IMG/VR virus record: IMGVR_UViG_3300032086_001969
Span: 1-22,313 of that record
DNA: 22,313 bases
Strand: one strand, 5' to 3'
DNA from: a virus
The notes under the pieces are model-generated. The model was not told the DNA's origin. It saw only the letters and a program-made list of their open reading frames with translations, and made no database searches. A program made the translations under genes and the position numbers. Below are positions 13,412 to 21,567 of the stretch, piece after piece (position 1 is the stretch's first letter; each line of letters begins with the position of its first letter).

Positions 13412-14034
13412 GGTGTTGCGCCTGATACTGTCATAGTCGGAGCGGGACCATACCTTCCGTCTCTATCAGAGTTATTAGCTCCATCAATTGCATCAATATA
13501 CAAATCAAGATGTGACTGCGCTTGTTGTTGATCTTGTGAGTACTTAAAAAGAAAATACAAAGCTCCATGCAAATAAATATCTGGGTGATTTGTTAGAACA
13601 ATATTAGTTGGCGCTGCCGAAGTTAGGGCGGCAGGCTTTTTGAAATAGTTAACCTCTATCGAATAAGCTTGGTCTGGTGTTATATCCAACTCAACCTGAC
13701 TACCAATAGTAAAAAAGCAAGGTATTCCAGTGGAATCTCTACGCTTCATAGATTCTGGGTTTCTGTATTTTAAATCATAATATTCGCTATCAACAATTAT
13801 CTTGACTGAACGCCATGTTGAATAATTATCAGGTAAAGCGAAAAATTTAGTTGATACGCTAGCTGTTGAGGTTGTTTCCTCTTCCTTTATCTCTAGTCGT
13901 TCATGGTATTTTGTTCTCTTGAACATATCGACTTCGGTCAATCTTATAAAATCATCAACAAGGAGATCTATATCATCCCTTTTTGACCAACTTATAATTG
14001 AGTCTTTTAGCGTTTGATACGTACTTATAGCCAT
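13408..14034 (-). CDS. Head-tail adaptor protein (208 aa), P22 gp4-position
   Basis: The N-terminus AISTYQTLKDSIISWSKRDD, followed by a helix with FIRLTEVDMFKRTKYHERLE, is characteristic of the phage adaptor (SU10-type/podoviral head-completion) proteins that attach beneath the portal. The middle is a beta region (FFALPDNYSTWRSVKII, VELDITPDQAYSIEVNYF) and the C-terminus is helical with the typical HPDIYLHGALYFLF segment and a trailing DGRYG. It is the first gene after the internal terminator and is followed by the gp10-like gene with a GTGA overlap. Only a weak AAGG precedes the ATG. Confidence 0.83.
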   Translation of the reverse strand: MAISTYQTLKDSIISWSKRDDIDLLVDDFIRLTEVDMFKRTKYHERLEIKEEETTSTASVSTKFFALPDNYSTWRSVKIIVDSEYYDLKYRNPESMKRRDSTGIPCFFTIGSQVELDITPDQAYSIEVNYFKKPAALTSAAPTNIVLTNHPDIYLHGALYFLFKYSQDQQQAQSHLDLYIDAIDGANNSDRDGRYGPAPTMTVSGATP

Positions 14035-14046
14035 GTTTTCGCCTTG

Positions 14047-14070
14047 AAAAATAGGGCGGTTTCCCGCCCT
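14047..14070 (-). terminator. Intrinsic terminator between capsid and tail blocks
   Basis: On the minus strand AGGGCGG (14070-14064) pairs with CCGCCCT (14059-14053), a perfect 7-bp GC-rich stem closed by GAAA, a stable GNRA tetraloop, then A and five T residues (14051-14047). It lies 6 bases after the stop of the 58-aa gene and 12 bases before the adaptor ATG. It is the only clear hairpin-plus-U-tract inside the late unit, so it probably acts as partial terminator or mRNA 3'-end stabiliser, unless late transcription is antiterminated. Confidence 0.8.
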
Positions 14071-14076
14071 TAAGTA

Positions 14077-14253
14077 TTACTCGTCGCTCTCAGGCTCGGA
14101 AGGCATCTCAACCTTAACAGCTTTTTTTGCTGTTTTGGTTTTTGTTACTTTCTCCATCCAAGAAGCAGGCTGTTTTTCTTTGCACTCGAATTCTTTACCT
14201 TCTTCGATCAATTCTTCTCCATACCAGCCTTTTTTGGTTGCTGTTACTTTCAT
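14077..14253 (-). CDS. Small charged protein after the cement gene (58 aa)
   Basis: Translation gives 58 residues beginning MKVTATKKGWYGEELIEEGK, with an EFECKEKQPASWMEKV centre and a Lys/Ala/Thr-rich then acidic tail (PSEPESDE). The opening 'KGxYG...I.EG..F' followed by a Trp resembles the short beta-hairpin proteins often placed next to capsid genes. A strong AGGAGG lies 4 bases upstream, overlapping the stop of the cement gene, so expression should be high. The terminator follows immediately. Function unknown; a minor capsid or head-completion role is possible from context. Confidence 0.75.
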   Translation of the reverse strand: MKVTATKKGWYGEELIEEGKEFECKEKQPASWMEKVTKTKTAKKAVKVEMPSEPESDE

Positions 14254-14261
14254 AAATCCTC

Positions 14262-14735
14262 CTAAGTGATGCTATAACCGCTTGCATAGTCATTAGGCGC
14301 ATCTGCTTGGTTAGCAGGCACTAAATAAGCTGAACAAGTGATAGTTGGGCTAGTTCCAGCGGTAACATAACGAATACCTAAGTATCGTTCGCTTTCTGAT
14401 GTTGCCGTTGCTGGGATTGGCACAAAGATTCTAAACCCTGCAACCAATAGATCAGCATCTTGTGCTGGCGCTGTCGGCGTGCCTGACTCAAAGATTCTTT
14501 CACCGATAAGCTGTCGCCCAGTTGATTGAGCTGCGTTAGAAGCGTATTCAACTTGGAAAGTGTAATCCTCATCGCCGGTTGTTTGGTCTGCTGCTACTTC
14601 AACAACAAACATAACCGCCATCGCTTCACCGTTTCCGAGAGAGCGATCAACTGATAAGTCTACAACATTGGTTCCAACAGCTGATGTAGTTACTGCTTGA
14701 GAGTCTGAAAACTCTAATTGGCTATCAACGTACAT
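14262..14735 (-). CDS. Capsid cement/decoration protein, Bbp16-like (157 aa)
   Basis: The N-terminus MYVDSQLEFSDSQAVTTSA with NVVDLSVDRSLG matches the pattern of the Bbp16 family of capsid cement proteins known from Bordetella phage BPP-1, whose jelly roll locks the coat shell. The remainder alternates strands and glycine/threonine turns (AMAVMFVVEVAADQTTGDED, LLVAGFRIFVPIP, ERYLGIRYVTAGT) and has no helices of note. It follows the major capsid gene by 10 bases with AAGGAG overlapping the capsid stop, as expected for a stoichiometric shell protein. Family assignment is from remembered pattern, not alignment. Confidence 0.83.
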   Translation of the reverse strand: MYVDSQLEFSDSQAVTTSAVGTNVVDLSVDRSLGNGEAMAVMFVVEVAADQTTGDEDYTFQVEYASNAAQSTGRQLIGERIFESGTPTAPAQDADLLVAGFRIFVPIPATATSESERYLGIRYVTAGTSPTITCSAYLVPANQADAPNDYASGYSIT

Positions 14736-14745
14736 AATATTCTCC

Positions 14746-15762
14746 TTATGATACTTGAGCTTCAGTTTCTAACAAACGATCAACCTTGCGTACCGGAATG
14801 TTAAGAAAACGAGTTTCGTGAATATTGGTGCCAAACTGGTTTAAAGCTGGCTCGATTGTTACTGCGCTAGATGATTTGTCTAATGCTGCAACGCGCAAAT
14901 GACTAAGTGCCGTTCTGTTTGCGTAGAAGCTAGGCTTAATCCCATTTAAAGAAGGGAGACGGTCAATGGCTCTAGACATTAATTTAATTAACGCCGTTGA
15001 AGCTGATGCAGCCTGAGTGCCGGTCTGTCCGACCATATCGCTAACATCAATATTGGCAATCCTTACAACATAGCGCCAGTCTTTAACAACCAGCCCATTT
15101 TTCCACTTGTATTGATCCATATAAGCGCGGAATCGGTCATTATTAGAGTCGAAAGCATCACCTAGACCTAAATCTGAATGCTGCAATCCAGCCTTTGAGC
15201 CTTTAGGGAACACACCAAAAACACTTTGAGCGCCCCATCCGACAAGCCAAACCGACATATTATCAGCACCGGTACCACCAGCATCAATAATATTAGTTGC
15301 ATTAGCCGCTGATAAATCACCATATCGAGCCGCAAATCCTACATATTGCTCTGGATTGGCCGCGGTGCCGTAAAACATAGTTTCAGCTTGTTGTTGACTC
15401 ATAGCCTCCATAAATGGCACAGACTCAGAAAGCCGATAAGCACCCAGATTGCCATTAAGTCCCGCTTCATCCTCATCAACTTCCGAGCGAGCTTCGAGAA
15501 TAGCTGCATTCTCAGTAACTTGTGCAGTTGTTGATTTTGATTTAGGAACACCTTGATTAATTTTTCTGTAGTAAGTAGTTGGCAATCCTGTTCGAATTGT
15601 AGTTTGCTCACCAGTTGGAAGGTTGCCTTCTTTAAAAAGCATATCCTCTAATATTTCATTTGATTGCGATAGCACCTCTGTGATTACCGCTGTTTTACCA
15701 TCTGGATCTAGGCGCTTGGCCCAATCTGCCATGGTTAATACGTTTGTTGCTAAAGTAGCCAT
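14746..15762 (-). CDS. Major capsid protein, BPP-1/epsilon15-type HK97 fold (338 aa)
   Basis: The start ATLATNVLTMADWAKRLDPD, followed by VITEVLSQSNEILEDM, GNLPTGEQTTIRTGLPTTYY and KINQGVPKSKSTTAQVTE, is the conserved N-terminal pattern of the BPP-1/epsilon15 group of coat proteins. Later landmarks are LNGNLGAYRLSESVPFMEAM, a YVGFAARYGDLSA segment, KWKNGLVVKDWRYVVRIANI and IPVRKVDRLLETEA at the C-terminus. Length is normal for the group (about 330-340 aa), and no separate delta domain or protease is visible upstream. AAGAGG lies 9 bases before the ATG. It sits between scaffold and cement genes, as expected. Confidence 0.9.
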   Translation of the reverse strand: MATLATNVLTMADWAKRLDPDGKTAVITEVLSQSNEILEDMLFKEGNLPTGEQTTIRTGLPTTYYRKINQGVPKSKSTTAQVTENAAILEARSEVDEDEAGLNGNLGAYRLSESVPFMEAMSQQQAETMFYGTAANPEQYVGFAARYGDLSAANATNIIDAGGTGADNMSVWLVGWGAQSVFGVFPKGSKAGLQHSDLGLGDAFDSNNDRFRAYMDQYKWKNGLVVKDWRYVVRIANIDVSDMVGQTGTQAASASTALIKLMSRAIDRLPSLNGIKPSFYANRTALSHLRVAALDKSSSAVTIEPALNQFGTNIHETRFLNIPVRKVDRLLETEAQVS

Positions 15763-15779
15763 TATTTTAACCTCTTAAT

Positions 15780-16694
15780 TTAGTTACCATACATTATTTC
15801 AGCGGCAGTTCTTTTAACAGTCGAGTTTTGCTTGGTTTTAATGGTCGGCTTTATCTTAACGACTTTCTTTTTTGTTTCGGATGCTCTATTTCTAGACTCC
15901 CAATACCTGGAAGCGTCAATTACAACCTGCCAATCATTAGCAGTCTTTAGCTGCTCTTGCTTTTCCTTGCTCATACCAACATGTGTTAGGTATTTAGTTA
16001 AAACTTCCAAATCTTTAGTTTTCTTAGGGGTATCTTTACCTTCACTATCAAACCACTCTGGATTATTCTTTTTAAACACCTCTTGCTGTTGGTCAACCTC
16101 TTCTTGAGACATGGGTTTTGGCTTGTTGGCTTCTTGTATCTGGCTTTTAGCCTTGGATATAGCTGCCTCTCGCTTTTCCTTAATCTCTTTCTGCTTTAAG
16201 AATTCCGCTGTATCGAATTCTCTTAGATCATCCCAATCAATAGCTTCGTCCGCTTCCTTTATCAGCGCCTCTAGAGTTGCGACTGATTCATTTAGCGTTC
16301 CAAAGCGTTTATCCGCCTCTTCTTTGATCTTAGCTTCTTTGTCTTTCTCGAAAGCCCTTCGATCATTAGCTAGTGCTTGAGTTTTCTTTGTATAGTCTTT
16401 CTGCCTTAAATCACCTTGCTCCCATTCTAAGATTTGTTTAGCCGATACCTCGCGGCCTTTAATCTCGTAAACTAGGCTTTCTAAGTCTTCTGACTCATCA
16501 GATTCACCGCCTTCCATATCGTCAGAGCTGGCTTCGGATTCCTCTTCGACCTCTTCTGATGATGCTTCTACAGATTCATCTGGTTGATCTTCGATGATTT
16601 CGTCTTCAATGGTTGGTTCCGAATCGGACTCCTGACTATTATCGCCGTAGAAAAGAGCAGCAGGTTCCAAAATTGGATTGTCTGTATCACTCAT
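15780..16694 (-). CDS. Capsid scaffolding protein (304 aa)
   Basis: A typical scaffold architecture: a long acidic disordered N-terminus (residues about 20-75, dense Glu/Asp/Ser), a short conserved-looking segment LVYEIKGREVSAKQILEW (about 73-90) and KDYTKKTQALANDRRAFEKD, then long coiled coil (about 105-200), and a strongly basic C-terminal tail (KKKVVKIKPTIKTKQ) that would bind the coat protein, as in P22 gp8 (303 aa). Position between portal and coat genes supports this. AGGA overlaps the stop of the upstream gene 8 bases before the ATG. No protease motif is seen, so exit without cleavage, as in P22, is a fair inference. Confidence 0.87.
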   Translation of the reverse strand: MSDTDNPILEPAALFYGDNSQESDSEPTIEDEIIEDQPDESVEASSEEVEEESEASSDDMEGGESDESEDLESLVYEIKGREVSAKQILEWEQGDLRQKDYTKKTQALANDRRAFEKDKEAKIKEEADKRFGTLNESVATLEALIKEADEAIDWDDLREFDTAEFLKQKEIKEKREAAISKAKSQIQEANKPKPMSQEEVDQQQEVFKKNNPEWFDSEGKDTPKKTKDLEVLTKYLTHVGMSKEKQEQLKTANDWQVVIDASRYWESRNRASETKKKVVKIKPTIKTKQNSTVKRTAAEIMYGN

Positions 16695-16698
16695 AGTA

Positions 16699-16998
16699 TT
16701 ATCCTATCATATTATTAATTGATTGTTTAGCCCTATCAATAAGGCTTAATTGCTCTTTTGCCATCTTTCCTGTCTGGATAGCTGACAAAAGTTTACCTTT
16801 AACGGTCCCTAATGATTTAAGCTGCCTATATATTTCCTCTCTTTTTTCCACATCTTTAAAAGATGAAGACTTCATTGATTCAAAAAGTTCAGCCTCATAT
16901 TCCAAAAACAAATTCGAGACTCCGTTATAAATTAAACTGGCCGTTTGGCCGTTATTCATTTCACTAACTAGTTTTTCGTCAACTTCTTCTTGGTTCAT
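16699..16998 (-). CDS. Hypothetical helical protein between portal and scaffold (99 aa)
   Basis: A 99-aa all-helical protein with acidic N-terminus, a middle stretch (FLEYEAELFESMKSSSFKDV) and a C-terminal helix (LSLIDRAKQSINNMIG). The overlap of its ATG with the portal TGA (ATGA) and of its stop region with the scaffold ribosome site places it firmly in the late operon. Proteins of similar size sit between portal and scaffold or coat genes in BPP-1-like podoviruses; I know of no demonstrated function. A portal-assembly or head-interior role would be a guess. Confidence 0.75.
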   Translation of the reverse strand: MNQEEVDEKLVSEMNNGQTASLIYNGVSNLFLEYEAELFESMKSSSFKDVEKREEIYRQLKSLGTVKGKLLSAIQTGKMAKEQLSLIDRAKQSINNMIG

Positions 16999-19031
16999 AT
17001 TAGCGCCCCGTCGATATTCTTGTTTGTTTCAGCTTCAATCTTTGTTAAATCGACAGCTATGTCTTTATCATGCTGTTGAGTGCTTTGAACGGTTTTAATA
17101 TTAAACTGCCGCCTATTCTCTTCAAGCTTCTGGGTTTCTATCATAGCCCTAGCTTGTGTCGCCACCAACTTCTCCTTAGCTCTAATAGTTTCAGCCTCCG
17201 CTAGTGGGTTTTGCATCTCTTGAATTTGTTGTTGTAAAGCTTGTACCATTTTAGTCATTATTTCGTTTTGAGCTGTTAATAACTGTTCTGGGCGCTCTGG
17301 ATTATTGAAGTATTGACCAACGTCAGATATATCCATCGACTGGAGTAAAGAGTCTACCGTATTGTAGATTTTAACTTCATCAACTAAAGGTGAGCCTGCC
17401 GCTTGCATTTGTTGCTGTATGGAGAGTATTAACCCAAGAGATTCAGATGATTTATCGCCATCTCCAGCGCCTAACCCTACCGTACTTTTTGCTGAGTGTT
17501 TAAACTTCCAGTCTGCTGGGTTAGTTTTAAGTGGCCTACCTAGCACCATTATTTCAACTTCGGTAGTTTGGTATATCGATATAAGTTTAGCCAAGCCTGT
17601 ATAAAGCCTTAAATAAGCAGTCTCTGCAATATTTCTAACTACAAGCTCTATCTTTGCTGCGCTTTGATCTTGTACGCCATTAAATCTAGTAGCTGTTTCC
17701 TTCTCGAAAGTATCTGCACTCAACCCTTGCGAAGACAATAATGATCCAGTTGTTTGCGCCCTTGCTTGATCTGCATATTGAACCACTTGCAAGCACTCGC
17801 CACCAATATAGCTCACATTAATCGGCATTATTGATTGGCCTGGGTTGTTGTCGCCTTTGGTTCTGACTAGACCGTTTGGCCTTTTAATGATTAGATCATC
17901 TATATTGACATTATCATTGACGCCAATCTGCGGAGCGTTATGTGCGTAAGTGTTATCGAGAAGGCCTCTAACTAATGCTGTTTTTAGTTCGGCTGATGGC
18001 TCAGTAATTTCAACTCGCCCCTTACCTACCATAGTTTGAGGCATTAGTATTGCGCTAGCTACCACATAATTAACTAGCTCGTATGGCTCATCGGTCAATA
18101 TCTCATCGCCCGATTTAATAATATGTCGGCGCTCACTTGACCCGCTTCCATCTTTATCGATTTTTATCAGGAAGTCTGACACCTGTACATTTTCGTTAGC
18201 CCAGTCCCCAAAGCTATCTTGATGAACTGTGCCGTCTTCATTGTATTTTGTGTTTGACAAGCTTTGTTGATTGGACGCCATTGGCAGCTTTGCTACTAGC
18301 TTTTGATCGAAACCCTCTTGGACGAGTTCACCCCTAGTCTTTGTGTGGCATTCGCCTATCAGGTTGGCATCATCTTCATCGATTGCGCCGGATGATATTA
18401 AAAACCCACCAATAGGAACGCCGCACACCTTAGCCTCGCGCTTTTTAGTAACAACTTCGAATGTTATATCTACAACCTCAACGCCCTCATTAAGCGATAT
18501 TTCAGAGCGGTCAACAATTTCAACGCTTAAAACATCCTCACCAGCCAAAGATTCTTCAACCTCATCAATCTCTTCAAAGGTTAACCCGTTTCTTACAATG
18601 GTTTCTTTGGTTTTTACGTCCTCTATAAAGAACTTAAGAGCCGCTAAGTTTTGTATTTCTATCTCTTTTAAAAAGCTTGATTGGACCCTGTATGAATCTA
18701 ATTGACCTCGAACAATCCAATCAATGTAATCTGTTTTATCTTTCGCTTCTTGGATGTCTTCTGGGTTTTGAGTTGATGGTTTGAATACTATTGGTTTTTT
18801 AGCGCCAAGGAATGTTCTAACAAGGCTTGGCATATCTGCTTCAACAACATCTTGCACATCATTTGATACAAATCTTGATCGCTCTGCTTGCTCATTGCCG
18901 TATGGTTCTCGGTTGTATCGTCTGTATTTTTCTTTTGCAGAAGACTCGTTTTTAAGAGCGTTTTGCAATGCGTCAGCTTCATAGTTATTAACTATTGATA
19001 AATATTCATTCTTAGAAAGCTTATGGGGCAT
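16995..19031 (-). CDS. Portal protein, podovirus P22-like type (678 aa)
   Basis: Residues 1-120 carry the usual portal opening: helical wing with KEKYRRYNREPYGNEQAERS, FVSNDVQDVVEADMPSLVRT, FLGAKKPIVFKPSTQNPED and a following YIDWIV helix. The central portion includes a mixed beta domain, SDFLIKIDKDGSGSSERRHI, and the stem/crown helices after GRVEITEPSAELKTALVRGL. The C-terminal 120 residues are a long Gln/Glu-rich helix (ALQQQIQEMQNPLAEAETI) such as forms the barrel in P22 gp1 (725 aa). The gene follows TerL with one base between stop and ATG; the ribosome site is weak, implying coupling. It makes the 12-fold ring through which DNA is packaged. Confidence 0.9.
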   Translation of the reverse strand: MPHKLSKNEYLSIVNNYEADALQNALKNESSAKEKYRRYNREPYGNEQAERSRFVSNDVQDVVEADMPSLVRTFLGAKKPIVFKPSTQNPEDIQEAKDKTDYIDWIVRGQLDSYRVQSSFLKEIEIQNLAALKFFIEDVKTKETIVRNGLTFEEIDEVEESLAGEDVLSVEIVDRSEISLNEGVEVVDITFEVVTKKREAKVCGVPIGGFLISSGAIDEDDANLIGECHTKTRGELVQEGFDQKLVAKLPMASNQQSLSNTKYNEDGTVHQDSFGDWANENVQVSDFLIKIDKDGSGSSERRHIIKSGDEILTDEPYELVNYVVASAILMPQTMVGKGRVEITEPSAELKTALVRGLLDNTYAHNAPQIGVNDNVNIDDLIIKRPNGLVRTKGDNNPGQSIMPINVSYIGGECLQVVQYADQARAQTTGSLLSSQGLSADTFEKETATRFNGVQDQSAAKIELVVRNIAETAYLRLYTGLAKLISIYQTTEVEIMVLGRPLKTNPADWKFKHSAKSTVGLGAGDGDKSSESLGLILSIQQQMQAAGSPLVDEVKIYNTVDSLLQSMDISDVGQYFNNPERPEQLLTAQNEIMTKMVQALQQQIQEMQNPLAEAETIRAKEKLVATQARAMIETQKLEENRRQFNIKTVQSTQQHDKDIAVDLTKIEAETNKNIDGALI

Positions 19032-19032
19032 G

Positions 19033-20589
19033 TTATAAAATTCCCGAATTTTGATAGTTTATTTTGTCCCAAACCTTAGCAACGATAGGTTTAAACAATG
19101 ACATCATAACACAATCGCCCTCGTTTGGAGAGTCGATTTTATTTGCCTTCATGTCTTTTTTACTCATTATTTGATGTAAACCTTTGCCATTTTGAATCCT
19201 TGGTACTCTGGTTAATTGCGATCTTAGGTCAACTATATTCTCTATTCCGTCCGAGTCGAAGCTGATCATATCGTCAGGATCTATGTAATCGCCTCTAACA
19301 ACACACTTGTAGGTATTAAACATTCTATCTGCTAAAGTGATGTAATATTGAGATCTGTTATTTAGGAAGGTTTCCATATAAGTCTTTGGAGACTCGTCTT
19401 TTTTGTCATTGATTTCTTGGTATATCTTTTCAGCATTATCCTGCCCCTTTCCCGACAAGCCACCCCTAAAGCCATGAAATTGAATTTTAGTTCCTGCAAA
19501 ATTATCTGATATTTGGCGCTTAAGCCCTGTTCCCATCCCATCGAAATCCCAAACAAACCAGTCAGCCCCGTCCTTTATTGCGTTACTAGTAGCCCAATCA
19601 CATACTTCATCTATTTCGCCTTTGTTTTTCGATTTCACTTTCTTGATAATTGAGCCGTGTTTTAGTACGTAGCCTCCAGCATCTTCTCCATCATTGAAGG
19701 GGTCATGCACTGCTATCTTGCAACCATGAGGTTCGAACGCCTTTTTTAGTCTGGATATTTTGTGAGCGTCAACACAAGCATCAAACCACTCGCCTTTTAT
19801 GATGGCGTCCTCGACCTCGTCTAGATAATCACCGTGCCACTTGTGCCTATACGCTGAATCTGAAAGCTTATCTTTATCATCAAGCCTCTCTTGCTCTAGC
19901 CCTGATGCGATAAACCAAGACTTCGGCATATCAGTGTAATTCATTTCAACAACCATAATTGTGTCATCTTCATAATACCCGCATCTAGCAAGTTCTTTGT
20001 CGGCCCTAGCTAGCCACTTCTTAGCTATCGCGCCAGTTCTAACGCCTCTATTCATTGTAATAATGATTTCAGGCATTTTTATATTGCTATTAGCTAGTAG
20101 TTCGTCTAAATCGTCAATAGATTCTACCGATCGCCCATCTAAAAGCTTTTCCGTATCGGTGGCATTTAATCGAACAGACGCGGTTAAAACTCTTAAGGTG
20201 TTGTCAGATATATCCTCACCTTCCTCTATCCAAAGACCATCAACACCGGACAATGTAGATTTAAGAGAGGTTATATTCCTAGCGAGCCCCCTATAAAATG
20301 TCCGCCCTCCGCTTTTTTTGTGAGTGATTGATGTTTTGGTGTCTTCAAATCCAGGAATGCCTAGCCTTTCTATTTCATCCAGTAGTGTTCTATGAACTGA
20401 TTCCTCAATAGAGTTTTGATTCTCTCTCGCACAACACCATAACTCACCTGAATATACTTTAGCGCTCACGTAGTCAGCTATTCCTGTTGATTTAGTTGAC
20501 CCTCGACCGCCAACTATTATCTTTATTCTTTTTGGTTTTGTGAATACAGGGTAAAGCTTACTAACATAATCAATTTTGATGTTAGTCAT
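19033..20589 (-). CDS. Terminase large subunit (518 aa)
   Basis: The packaging motor ATPase/nuclease. With the ATG at 20589 the protein starts MTNIKIDYVSKLYPVFTKPK. Walker A is GGRGSTKS at residues 27-34, Walker B GLWIEEGE near 118-125 with the catalytic Glu at about 123, and the coupling motif EIIITMN at 174-180. The RNase H-like nuclease domain shows VHDPFNDGEDAGGY (Asp296) and WDFDGMGTG (Asp348/Asp350). The reading frame extends further to 20688, but that part overlaps the small terminase gene and looks unlike protein; the ATG at 20589 overlaps its stop (ATGACTAA), with ATG 20595 as alternative. The closest class is the Terminase_3/P22-Sf6-like group. Headful packaging is likely but not shown. 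Confidence 0.93.
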   Translation of the reverse strand: MTNIKIDYVSKLYPVFTKPKRIKIIVGGRGSTKSTGIADYVSAKVYSGELWCCARENQNSIEESVHRTLLDEIERLGIPGFEDTKTSITHKKSGGRTFYRGLARNITSLKSTLSGVDGLWIEEGEDISDNTLRVLTASVRLNATDTEKLLDGRSVESIDDLDELLANSNIKMPEIIITMNRGVRTGAIAKKWLARADKELARCGYYEDDTIMVVEMNYTDMPKSWFIASGLEQERLDDKDKLSDSAYRHKWHGDYLDEVEDAIIKGEWFDACVDAHKISRLKKAFEPHGCKIAVHDPFNDGEDAGGYVLKHGSIIKKVKSKNKGEIDEVCDWATSNAIKDGADWFVWDFDGMGTGLKRQISDNFAGTKIQFHGFRGGLSGKGQDNAEKIYQEINDKKDESPKTYMETFLNNRSQYYITLADRMFNTYKCVVRGDYIDPDDMISFDSDGIENIVDLRSQLTRVPRIQNGKGLHQIMSKKDMKANKIDSPNEGDCVMMSLFKPIVAKVWDKINYQNSGIL

Positions 20590-20971
20590 TCTCATCAACA
20601 GGGGTAAATGTGAAAGATACGTCAGCGACTTGAATTGGACCACCATTAGCGCCTGACATTTCTGTGCTCTGCTTGTCATGGTATCCATGCTTACCTAGTA
20701 GAAGCTTTGCAATCGTTGCGTTATACTCTCCTTTGAGGCTCTTATTAAAGGTTACAAGCTCTTGTTTTTCCTTAATTGCGTCTAATATATCCCGAAATTG
20801 TTTGTTTTCATCCTCTGCCCATGTGTATATAGTGGTCTTACCTCTTCCCAATACAGAGCATAAACCAACTATGCTTGGTACTGCATGATCATGTTCAGAG
20901 GCGTAAGTTTTTATGTAGTCCCACGCCTGCTCCTCTATCTCTTCGCTCCAATCTGTAGGTCTGCCAGCCAT
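20582..20971 (-). CDS. Terminase small subunit (129 aa)
   Basis: The DNA-recognition subunit of the packaging machine. It opens MAGRPTDWSEEIEEQAWDYI, a basic start and helix common to this family, followed by a helix-turn-helix part (PSIVGLCSVLGRGKTTIYTW), an oligomerisation helix (DILDAIKEKQELVTFNKSLK), and the typical ending IAKLLLGKHGYHDKQSTEMS with a beta-strand tail. ATG 20971 has AAGGG 7 bases upstream; a GTG directly before it (20974) would add one residue and abuts the previous stop. It overlaps the large terminase start by 8 bases. Size suits the Sf6 gp1-like class (140 aa). Confidence 0.87.
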   Translation of the reverse strand: MAGRPTDWSEEIEEQAWDYIKTYASEHDHAVPSIVGLCSVLGRGKTTIYTWAEDENKQFRDILDAIKEKQELVTFNKSLKGEYNATIAKLLLGKHGYHDKQSTEMSGANGGPIQVADVSFTFTPVDEND

Positions 20972-20974
20972 CAC

Positions 20975-21286
20975 TTAACCCTTTTGACTATCTAAACAGC
21001 GCACTATTCCGATGTTAACATTAAGCCTATTAGATGTGTCAACAACATCATCTATACAAACTCTGTTTGGGTCGCAGAATAATAGGTAGTTTTTGCTTGG
21101 ATCGATTTCAAATAGATTGGTCGGCTTGTTGTCTAGCCCTATAATTGAAGCTGTGTGATATAAAGCTTTTTCGTTGGTTGTTAGTTGGATTGCATCACCG
21201 TCTTTAGCTTTCGATAGTTTTTCGGCTAATGTGTTTGAGGCTTCTGCGAGTTCTTTTATCTCGGGTTTTTCTATTAGAAATATCAT
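20975..21286 (-). CDS. Hypothetical phage protein upstream of terminase (103 aa)
   Basis: This 103-aa protein has a helical first half (EIKELAEASNTLAEKLSKAK) and a mixed beta/alpha second half (KNYLLFCDPNRVCIDDVVDT, then LNVNIGIVRCLD). It contains two or three cysteines but no recognised motif. AAGGA lies 11 bases before the ATG and its stop abuts the start of the small terminase, so it belongs to the head of the packaging operon. I do not recognise the family; position does not allow a functional call. Confidence 0.7.
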   Translation of the reverse strand: MIFLIEKPEIKELAEASNTLAEKLSKAKDGDAIQLTTNEKALYHTASIIGLDNKPTNLFEIDPSKNYLLFCDPNRVCIDDVVDTSNRLNVNIGIVRCLDSQKG

Positions 21287-21311
21287 TGATACGAGTCCTT
21301 ACGGTTATTCG

Positions 21312-21557
21312 TTAGTTTGGTTTGTGTGAAAATTCTTCCAATTTCTCTAATCGCTTTTCTAGTTCGATTATCTTTAATTGTAAATTTTTGTTGTGTTTTT
21401 GTTCGAATCTGTTTTCTATTGATTTAGCCCATGCGTCTATGACGCCTTTGAAGCCTATATTGTTTAGCGCTATTGATAAAACCAGTATTGAGCCAGAAAA
21501 TACCAATACCGGTCTAGATGCGTAATTCTCAAGGCTTTTTATTGATGGTCTTTTCAT
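21312..21557 (-). CDS. Single-span membrane protein with coiled-coil tail (81 aa)
   Basis: A basic N-terminal head (about 17 residues) precedes one transmembrane helix (PVLVFSGSILVLSIALNNIGF, counted at about 17-37), followed by an amphipathic Lys/Glu-rich coiled coil (LQLKIIELEKRLEKLEEF) to the end. With an N-in topology the coiled coil would face the periplasm, the layout of an i-spanin (Rz-like) or a membrane tether. In P22 the lysis genes lie just before the terminase genes, which makes a lysis role plausible. At 81 aa it is short for Rz, and no outer-membrane partner or endolysin is visible in the window, so the function stays open. Confidence 0.7.
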   Translation of the reverse strand: MKRPSIKSLENYASRPVLVFSGSILVLSIALNNIGFKGVIDAWAKSIENRFEQKHNKNLQLKIIELEKRLEKLEEFSHKPN

Positions 21558-21567
21558 AGCTTACTTT

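Noticed and set aside
14378-14572. Minus-strand frame (64 aa) inside the cement gene
   Set aside because: Out of frame within a gene with clear family features; Gln/Arg/Leu-rich composition and no ribosome site.
15832-16380. Two plus-strand frames (91 and 89 aa) opposite the scaffold gene
   Set aside because: Their Ser/Leu/Phe-rich composition is the reverse reading of a Glu/Lys-rich coiled-coil gene; neither has a ribosome site in context or any neighbour on that strand.
20590-20688. N-terminal extension of the large terminase reading frame
   Set aside because: Would overlap the small terminase by over 100 bases. The residues do not look like terminase sequence, and ATG 20589 overlaps the small terminase stop in the usual coupled way.
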